The notes below the pieces were generated by a model that was given only the letters and a program-made list of their open reading frames with translations, was not told the DNA's origin and did no database searches. From Uranotaenia lowii (lineage: Eukaryota; Arthropoda; Insecta; Diptera; Culicidae): a stretch of DNA of 64,000 bases. The position numbers and the translations under genes were made by a program. The stretch spans positions 327,131,920 through 327,195,919 of the forward strand of contig NC_073692.1 of the NCBI RefSeq assembly GCF_029784155.1, given 5' to 3'. This document shows, piece by piece, positions 55,790 through 64,000 of this stretch. Positions within the stretch are counted from its first letter, which is position 1, and each line of letters opens with the position of its first letter.

Positions 55790-56310
55790 CACCGTTGATT
55801 CCAAAGCTGTCCGGGTCAATATGACCGAAGCGTACGTTCAAATAATCATAAATCTTCGGAAAAACGCAAAAAAAAATGATTTCAAAAATCTTCTTGGGGA
55901 AAGCCAAAATACACAATCTGTAGTAGGTACCAGGCAACTTCCAATATAAACATGTTTAACCAGTTTATCAGTAGCTGATTGAAAAATAAACTCGAAAAAG
56001 AACTCTTTTTAAAATTCTCATACCTTCTGATAGTTTTTTTTAACATGAGCTGATTTTATAATATTTGAATTTTACGAATAAATCTATCCATAAATGTATA
56101 ATATTTGAGGATCCAATGGAAGTTTTGGCCGAAATCCCGGAACTTCCGATAGAAAAAATTCTTATTTAAATAAAAACACCTAATTTTGGCTTTGCATGGC
56201 TATCATTTGACAATAAACCGATTTACTAATCTAAAATTTTAGTTGCTTTTTTTTTGTTAATTTGATTATTATTTTAAACAACATACTTAGTTACGTGCAA
56301 TGTTTCTCTC
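55790..56310 (+). repeat. Diverged copy of the 3.4-4.0 kb MITE family
   Basis: Starts near CCGGGTCAATATGACC (55814-55829) and shares, in the same order as 3690-3920, GGNCCAATGGAAGTTTTGNCCG, CTTCCGNTAGAAAAAA, TTTTGNCTTTGC, AACCGATTT and TTTGATTATTATTTT. Diverged and without intact termini. Confidence 0.7.
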
Positions 56311-57330
56311 TTTGAAACTCATTGTTTTGAAACTCGCATATTTTTTGTCATTTTTCAGACTTCCACTCGTGTTTGTGAGTTAACGGAATTTTGTCATCGA
56401 GATTTCTCTTAAATTTTAACTTCAATTGGTCACTTTTAAAAACCTAGAGATTTCTTAGAATCTTCTCTTTCGATTGATTTCTTTTTGTATAGTGTTTCGA
56501 AATTTTGAAGCAAGATTTTTCGAATTTACCAAAAGCTGTCAAATTTCAACCAGTTTGGCCCACAAATTTCAGCAGATTTGGGTACAAATCTCGTACCCCA
56601 GACGTAGTCGCGGGAGTAACAAAATCCTTTGGCTGTCTTCTTGTTGCTCACCAAATTAACCCCCCAGCAGGATGAGGCAATAAATCTTTCTTTAAAATAG
56701 AGAAAACTCATTTCTTATAATTGAAATATACTGCTTAAATCTTTTGGTACTTTGTCATTTGAATTCTTCAGAAAGTTTTTTTCTTTTATTTTTTTATTTG
56801 TTCGTTTATTTCAAGCAGTATCTACTGCAGAGGTAACTGGGCCAAACTGGTTGAAATCTGACAGCTTCTAGTAAATTCGAAAAACGTTGCTACAAAACTT
56901 TTAAGCAATATACTATAAAAAATATATCATTCGAAAGAGAAAATGCAAATGAATCTCTAGGTTTTTTAAAGTAGCCAATTAGAGTTAAAATTTTAAAGAA
57001 ACCTCGATAACATAATCCCTTAAGCCCAGCGACACCTGAAGGAGTCTGAAAAACAACAAGAAAGTTGTAAGTTTCATTACAATTACTGAAAATTTGAGAT
57101 TTTTGAGAAATCACGTAAGAAAAATTTGAATTTAATAAATCGGTTCATTGGTAAACGAGAACCAGTGATGCAAAGCCAAAATTGGGTGCCTTTTTTTAAA
57201 TAAGAATTTTTCTATCAGAAATTCAGGGATAGCGAGAAAAACTTCCTTTGGAACCCAAATATTTAAATTTATTAGATGTTATATGACTTTTTTCATGCAA
57301 AACCAGCTACTTGTAATCTGGTATAACATT
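56050..57330. repeat. Fold-back: inverted arms of about 500 bp
   Basis: 56050-56566 pairs with about 56834-57330. Best blocks are CCAGTTTGGCCCA with TGGGCCAAACTGG, CTGTCAAATTTCAACC with GGTTGAAATCTGACAG, and ACCTAGAGATT with AATCTCTAGGT. Arms differ at roughly a quarter of positions. The outer parts of both arms belong to the MITE family of 3.4-4.0 kb. Confidence 0.75.
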
Positions 57331-57948
57331 TCGCCGAAATTTTTCAATATTGATAAATAAGAATAAACAATATCTTTACAATGCATTAAACATGATTTAG
57401 ATCGGTCAATATTTGCGGTCAGGAAAACGCACAAAAACTAGAGGTCAAATATCTTTAAAAAAGAGCACCGTGATGAAAAATTTCCGAAATACTATTCAAA
57501 AAGACATAAGACTGATTACACTATACAGAAGAACATTATTAAATAAATTTTAAAGGAACATTTTCCAAAATGACTTGAATTATTGGATAAAATCAAATTA
57601 TAGTTGGAAAAACAAACTATTAGGTTATGGCAGGTTTCCATTTTGATAACCCAAATTGTTAGGACGTGTTGTCAAAATCGGAAGAGTTCTGTTTTGAAAA
57701 TAATATTTTCTTAAAAGGCACAATCCGCTAGTTTTGATTGCCCAGCTAAATTCGTAAGATCTCCATTTTCTCTCTAACTTTAGTGTGTGTGTCCTATATT
57801 TATTGGTAGGTATATTATCTTAATCGAAAGTTATTCATCTGATGTAAAATATGTGTTTCAGGCTTTAAACTCGGCCTAAAATATCTTCAATAAAGCTTTG
57901 ACATGCTTTGGGCTATCTTTTCATCGATGGATTTCAAAATCAAGCTAT
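57331..57948. other. Unassigned AT-rich sequence
   Basis: Nothing recognised; left flank of the SINE. Confidence 0.4.
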
Positions 57949-58140
57949 TTTTTTTTGTTTCGATTATAGTCGTTTTACCATCTTCATGGCATTCGCGACT
58001 TTATCAACGTTGCAGTTGGCAGATCGTTATTGAAAAACTTATCCGGTACAACTGTGTTCGATGTTTACTCTTGGGCTCGAACTCGCGGACATCGGCTCAG
58101 GAGACAACAGACTTGCCAACTGAGCTATATCACAAGCCCC
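57949..58140 (-). mobile_element. tRNA-derived SINE, about 192 bp
   Basis: On the minus strand: a GGGGCTTGTGATATAGCTCAG head, pol III box A TAGCTCAGTTGG (58116-58127), box B GAGTTCGAGCC (58074-58084), a tRNA-unrelated body and a short polyA end at about 57949. AAGCTA occurs on both sides (57942-57947 and 58147-58152), a possible short target duplication. Similar tRNA-derived SINEs are known from mosquitoes. Complete or nearly so. Confidence 0.87.
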
Positions 58141-58152
58141 AGAATAAAGCTA

Positions 58153-59107
58153 AATAATTTGTACTTTATGTTATGAGTAGCAATTTTTTTTATTATTCTG
58201 CTTCATTCAAAACTTCATGTTCATCTTTCTCGTGTTTGAAAATTTCTCATCCCTTCCGATCGCCAAAAGCCGATAAAAAACGGCAACAAGAATCTAATTA
58301 CCATCAATTCGACTTGCAGATAAAGCATAAAATATTGACATATGATACCTTCTCGAATAAAATAAATTATACATTTTGTTCTTCATAATCCTCCGGTGTT
58401 CCGCCTTGTTTCGGTGAAGCAACAAGAAAAAAAAAAATACATTGGACGATCGACCCTCCTGCAATCCGCAATGACTCAGCTTCCCCCTCGGAACGGAAAC
58501 TCCTCTTCTGGGACCAGAACGCAAAAGTGCACTGTTTTGGCAACTAACTGTCATAGCATTACATCCATCATCCGTTTTTCGATATCTGGCCGTTTCCCTT
58601 TTTCTCTTCTAACTTCTACTGTCTTTTCTAGTCCCCTTATCCTTGACGAATTTCTTGCAGCTGACTTTTACTTTCTGAGCTGTTGTAGCTTGTGGATGGT
58701 ATTTGCTGAAATTATGAAAAAAAGGTTCTGCTGTTTTGGGGGTTGAAATGATTGAACCCTCGGGGTTTTATCTGTCATTGGTTGGATGATACGGTTGAAT
58801 CTCTGAAAAATGGGGAAAATTTTGTTGTGCCATGTGATGAAATTTTGATGATTTTGTGAATCTCAGATGAAGGATTTTTCTTTTGAAGGTAGTTAATTTT
58901 TTTTTTTTAAATAAAACTTATTTAGATCATTTCATCTCGCTCAAAAGTAGTCGAAAACAAAATTTGATGTTGATGTCTGAACACGGAAATTTAATAAAAT
59001 TTTAGATGATATGACATTTTCTCAGATATGTGGGAAAACTTGCATTAAAATTTAAGAAACAAAATATTTCGACGCTTCTTAAGACATGTCAAAATTCCTG
59101 ACAATCA
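58153..59107. other. Unique-looking sequence, no gene recognised
   Basis: 58.4-58.75 kb is moderately GC-rich; the 116-codon frame there has no family features. Confidence 0.4.
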
Positions 59108-62100
59108 GGGCCGTAAGAAGAATCGCCGCATAAGGGTTTTTTTTCACTTATGACTTTTTTCTATGATATTTTTGCTCACACAATGCATAAATTAATAGGA
59201 ATAGAAAATTATTCATTGTACTTCTGATAACTCTTTTTAAAATTCTTGAACATTTTTACTAACATTGTTTAGTTTTTTTCGTATTGCATCTATAGAATTA
59301 TTAAAATGGTTATCTAAATTTGTATACTTTTAACAATATGTCACTTTAATAGGAAGCAATACCAAACGATGAATATAGGCTTTGAGTTTGTCGAGAGTCT
59401 GGTTGATTTAGGCTTTTTTTTGTGCAAAGAGAAAGTTTTTTTTTAAAAGGCCTTCAATTTCCTTTAAAAAAAAAACTCATTGTATGGTCATATTGAATTT
59501 GTTTTGTAAATAAATCAAACTCAACAACAAATTCAAACATGTTTACCATCTATAAAAATTAATATCACAATTTTCAGAAAAAAAAAGTTAGCGGAATCTT
59601 TTGCGGTTCATACTTGACTTTGCCAAACTCCATTCAAGTTTAAGATTTTAGTTTGGAATATGGATTTTGAAAAAACTGCAATATTGATAAAGTTCAGCAA
59701 TACACAGAGCAAATATGGCATTCTATGCAGATTTTTTAACGTGAAGATAACATGTTTCTTTATCAGTTGTATTAAAAAATTCAATTCCTGATGATATTTT
59801 TAAAATAAAAAAATAGGTATTTTTATAAAAACACTTAAAAATAAAATCGAATTCTTTTTAATCATTGTGATCTTCAGCTGAGTTGTATTTCCAAAATGAA
59901 TTGGAATTTTAAATTTTTAATTGAATTAACAGTCAAAATTTAAAATCAGCTAACTCTTGCGATATTTAATCTTAAACGAAATAGGCATCTTGATATTTTT
60001 TTATCATGAATGTATAACTCATTAACGAGTTAATCTTAATCTGAATTTTATTTATAAAATTTTAAACTTAATTTTGACCTGAAGTCAAGTTTAAATATTG
60101 GATCTGTTTTCTAATTAAATATTAGATCTCAATGAAATACCAGCAATAATTTAAAAAATGATCCAAGAAGTTAAATTTGTTTTAAAAATTGAATGAATAA
60201 GCATTCCAGATTGCCTGTTTTTTCGGACTTGCCCGGTTTTTCATTTAAATTTTCAAGACAAGTCCGGTCTGCCCAAATTTTCAGATTTTGGAGAAAAAAG
60301 CTATGATTTTGCGCAGTATTATTTACATTAGTTTATAAATTAAACAAAAATCTAAAATTCTGTTTTGATTTTTTAGTCCAAAAACTTTTTTTTTAAATGG
60401 GTTTGAACGCTGCAAATGTGCCAAAACAAATAAATTAAATTTAATTTTTTTTTTAACTTTTCGCTTATCCCTTCAATTTATACATAGTGTCGTTTTAAAG
60501 CAACACTTATCAAAATCCAAATATCTCGTAAAGGCTGGAATATTTGTAGGAAATTTACTGGCAAAATACATTCTTGAGATTAAAATAAATTAGCCTTTGG
60601 TATTAGTTTAACGATATTTTAATGTATGTGTGAGATATCAAACTAAGTTTGCAGAAATACTGCAAAATCAAATTTATTTCTATTTCTATGAAAAAAGTAT
60701 TTTTTGGAAAATCGTTGTTTTTTCTATACAATTGTGAATTCAAGCAAAATTTGTTTACCTCAATCAATTACAAACACCTTCCTGCACCCAATTAACAAGG
60801 ATTAAAAAAAAATACAAAATCTTATGGAAATAAATTAAGAATTCCTAAAATTATGTTTCCACTATGATGGGTCATAACTTTTATAATACTCAGAACAACG
60901 ACTTAAAAACCTCTTCAGTTGTGTTATTCGAATTAAAATGTTTTGATTCCACTGAACCAATTACTGCTATTCCCATTTAAGGAAACGGCATGCATTAAAG
61001 GATTGATTTATTATGGATTATTGCCTGGATTTTTTTTCAGATTTGCTCAGATTTTGTTCTATTTTTGGAATGACAAATTGATATCAATTATCCTGATTTT
61101 TCAAATAAAAAAATTCTCTGCTCGACTATGTGCGAAAATAACTCTGGAAAACTAGAAGAATTAGGTTTTCATTTGAACTCATTATTTAAATATTTTATTT
61201 TTAATTTCATTTGCTAAACTGGAATAAAATATAAATATGAAGATTTCATGTTTATAATTCTAGATCGCCGTTTTGAAGTTTTATTTAGTTTGATATCTGT
61301 ATATATAAAAATATTTACTCGGTCCATGGCAATCGTTTTCCAATTCCGCAGCATCTCACATTCGCTAGATTACTCTTTGCATAAGAATTAATTAAAAAAG
61401 GTTGAGTTTGAATATGATTCAAAAATTCAGAATTATCTTTAACATTAATTTTTTTTAATTTTTTGAATATCTTTAAACAAATATTGGAAATGAATAGACC
61501 CTTTCCCAGCACCCCTCAATTGAAGATCCAATTTTAATTTTTTATTATTCAAAACTTATTTGCACAACATCAAAAAGGCTGTTCTTGAGCTTCATTTTCT
61601 ATCAAAAGATATTGAGTTACCTTTTTTAGAATTGAGAGGGACAAAAAAACTAATTTTTTTTTGAAAACTTGAAATTTAAGAATTTAAGAATGAAAATAAA
61701 TTGATTTAACAAGCATTTTATTTGAATCATTATTTTGTCAAAAAACCATTTATATAAAAAAAATATTACGAAGTTATGTTTAAAAAGCCATATTTCAAGG
61801 AAGGCATAAGATATAAAATCGGTGATAAAGGTTTATTTTTGAGCATAATGACGTCACGAATATTCTAATACTTGGATTCATGATTCATTTAAACTTCAAA
61901 TATTGTTGAAAATTTTTTGAGAGCATTTCAATGCAATTTTCAAAAGAAAAATCGGTTCAAGAGGTTGTGAGTTCCTCCTGGGTAAAGAATGCGTTGTGAC
62001 GTCAAAAAGGTTGGTTTGCTTTTTTCAAAAACGTTTAAGACTTTAATTTCATTATTGTTTAAAGTTTTTTTAAATACAAGGGTAACATGACAATGCGCTT

Positions 62101-63646
62101 GAAACAATGAAATTTATTACTTGAATATTTTTTTAAGGAACTATGAAACTTTTTTTTCGCATGAATGCGGTTTTTTTTACATAATAAAATCGCGCTTGTT
62201 GGACACTTGATTGAGAATAATCGAACTATCTACAAAAATAAATTCTCGGAAAAATTCTCTATTTGTTTCACTCAAAACTTCAAAATCTTTAATAAATAAT
62301 TAGTTTTAAGAATCAAAACCTTGACCCAGAACAAAGGCCATATAGCCTCTAAGTCTTGTGTTCAGAGTATGGAATCTTAGAATCCTTGATTTTTTGTTGA
62401 AACAAGATTTTTTTGTTTCGTAATACCGGTTCGAATTGATTTTGCTTCTTTTACTGAAATTAGGTTCAGGATCCTCATTTCAAATTCATGTTCAATATTT
62501 GGTTATTTTTTTCGGAAAGAAAAAAAAATTAAATAAGATATTATTATTAATTTTTTCCACATTCAGGATTTTAAATGGTCTCCTTAAATTTTTATGCAGA
62601 ATTTGAACATGCAAAAGCTTCATAATAATGATTTAGAAATAAATACCCAAAATCCCTCATCATTCGAAATTCTTTTTTTTTAACTCAAAATATCCGAAAA
62701 AAATACACAAAAATTCAGAGTTTAAACTTCAAACTTTTGATTCAGGGTTATCATACAGATTACGATTTAAAGCTTAAGAATTCGGAATTGAGATCAAGAA
62801 ACAACATTCATGTACCTATTAAGTTCAGGTTCAGAACTCAAAATCAGAAATAAGCTCCTTTTCTTATTTAAGTTCTGCTATCAATAGACAGTTGAAATCC
62901 GCAGTTCAGCTGAAAATCACAAAGTAAGAATAATATTTTAGTTATTTTGAATATACAAATATAATGCACAGAATTCCAATTATGAATAAGATTTTTGATG
63001 AAAATCGTTTGCTGCAAAAACATGCAGTCTTAAGATGAAATATTCTGGTCAGATTTCCAGCTTTCAATGGCTTGATTTCAAAAACATCGACCAGTTTAAA
63101 CCGATTGTAATGAGAAAATTGATTGATAAAAGTAGCATTCTAAATAACGTCAATCGTTTATGATTGACCAGAATGATATTTTCGATTCTAAACTTCTAAC
63201 TTGTTTCAAACAGCTTAGATTTTTGCTCTTGCATTATTCTTGCCTGAAAGTTCAACGACTTGAAAAAAAAGCTGCAAGCGCTCAGTTCCGTTTGGCCAAA
63301 CCGTAACCATTCCTTAAAATCAAAGTATAAAACTGTAATAAAAAATTTCAATCTAGCGTTCAAGAGTAGCAAGAAGATAAATATGATTTGAAAATCAAAA
63401 TTTAAATCTCCTACTTCAATGTTCACGGTTTAGTACTTTCATCGATTGGTAAAAAAATATTTCAATTTGAAAACCCAAAACTGTGAACGATAAAAAATCA
63501 TGAACATGAATATTTAGCGCACAGCTAATCAAAAAAAAAAATTCATGCATGCATTGGTCAAGCAAAAATAAAGAAGCAAAAATTCGATCAGCAAACCACA
63601 CTCCGCCTCCCCCTCCTACGAGAGTGATTTTCCTACGGCCCTGGCT
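59108..63646. other. AT-rich stretch bounded by two inverted CAGGGCCGTA motifs
   Basis: CAGGGCCGTAAGAA at 59108 and TTCCTACGGCCCTG ending near 63644 face each other like hAT ends. The 8-bp flanks (CTGACAAT, GCTTAGAG) do not match, so they may be ends of two different elements. Between them: AT-rich sequence with no recognised gene, and a GGACTTGCCCGG box with its partner near 60228-60270. Confidence 0.4.
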
Positions 63647-63675
63647 TAGAGTTTCTGCAAGCTTCGCAGTATTCA

Positions 63676-64000
63676 AGTGTTTCTTTGATGTTTGTTATTG
63701 TCAAGAATACATTTAGTCAAGAATACACGATATATTAAAAAGTGAGGGTCCGATAAACATTTTCATCTCTAACCTGAATTTTCCGGATTAAAAAAATTTA
63801 CTCAAACAAATTTTTTTTAAGGTTTAATTAATGACACTTTACCATCCTTGTGGCATCCGTGTCTTTGACTCAAAAATCGACATCCAACTTTTGCTTTGCT
63901 TTGCTGTATCATGTTTTTCAGTTAACCGATTTTCTTAACTCAAATTTTAGCTTGTTCTTGTTTATTTGATTATCATTTTCATAGAACATACTTGGTCGCT
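63676..64000 (+). repeat. Second copy of the 3.4-4.0 kb MITE family, cut by window end
   Basis: Follows 3690-3945 in order: TTTCTTTGATGTTTG, GTCAAGAATNCAT, GGTCCNATNAAA, CTTTGCTTTGCTGTAT-type box, AACCGATTTTC, TTTGATTATCATTTTC and AGAACATACTTGGTC. The right terminus lies beyond the window. Confidence 0.8.

Noticed and set aside
57949..58140. Functional tRNA gene
   Set aside because: Box A and B are present but there is no acceptor or anticodon fold, and it has a tRNA-unrelated body with polyA end; it is a SINE.

Overview
The window looks like repeat-dominated intergenic or intronic DNA from a large insect genome, most likely a mosquito (Culicidae). This is inferred from an AT-rich background, a tRNA-derived SINE, a CR1/Jockey-type LINE, ITmD37E-like mariner relics, hAT and TTAA-site non-autonomous transposons, and introns of 66-67 nt. 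I found no convincing host protein-coding gene, no rRNA or functional tRNA gene, no CRISPR array and no prokaryotic operon structure. The only long credible coding sequences are the two ORFs of one apparently intact LINE on the minus strand (ORF1 about 30.8-31.6 kb, ORF2 about 27.8-30.8 kb).

Layout. 0.7-3.3 kb: an old degenerate tandem array with C-rich boxes. 3.4-4.0 kb: a TTAA-flanked MITE. 5.6-6.5 kb: a decayed fold-back with a Transib-like end, and a perfect 30-bp hairpin. 11.6-15.5 kb: fragments of two LINE families and one LTR with recognisable TATA, initiator and polyA signals. 17.3-18.0 kb: a 7-bp satellite. 19.8-23.6 kb: a three-level nest, mariner relic > hAT-like element > second mariner relic. 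26.8-27.3 kb: a fold-back. 27.8-31.7 kb: the intact LINE. 33.3-33.9 kb: a hairpin and a relative of a fold-back arm. 34.5-36.0 kb: a 14-bp satellite. 37.9-40.0 kb: a 9-bp satellite. 43.6-48.8 kb: two inverted copies of a TTAGC-rich TIR element that carries small spliced exons; one copy is split by a 1.8-kb TTAA fold-back. 50.9-55.3 kb: a LINE 3' end on the minus strand split by a 2.3-kb hAT-like element with an exact 8-bp TSD, and abutted by a 1.7-kb fold-back whose ends start with CACAGTG and have an exact 5-bp TSD. 56.0-57.3 kb: another fold-back. 57.9-58.1 kb: a SINE. 63.7-64.0 kb: a second copy of the 3.5-kb MITE family, cut by the window edge.

The strongest message is structural. The window holds at least five long inverted-repeat elements of several superfamilies, and several nested insertions can be proved internally because the interrupted sequence reads through once the insert and one target duplication are removed. 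The fold-backs would give long hairpin RNAs if transcribed. The long ORFs over the 7-, 9-, 12- and 14-bp arrays are translations of simple repeats and are not called as genes.
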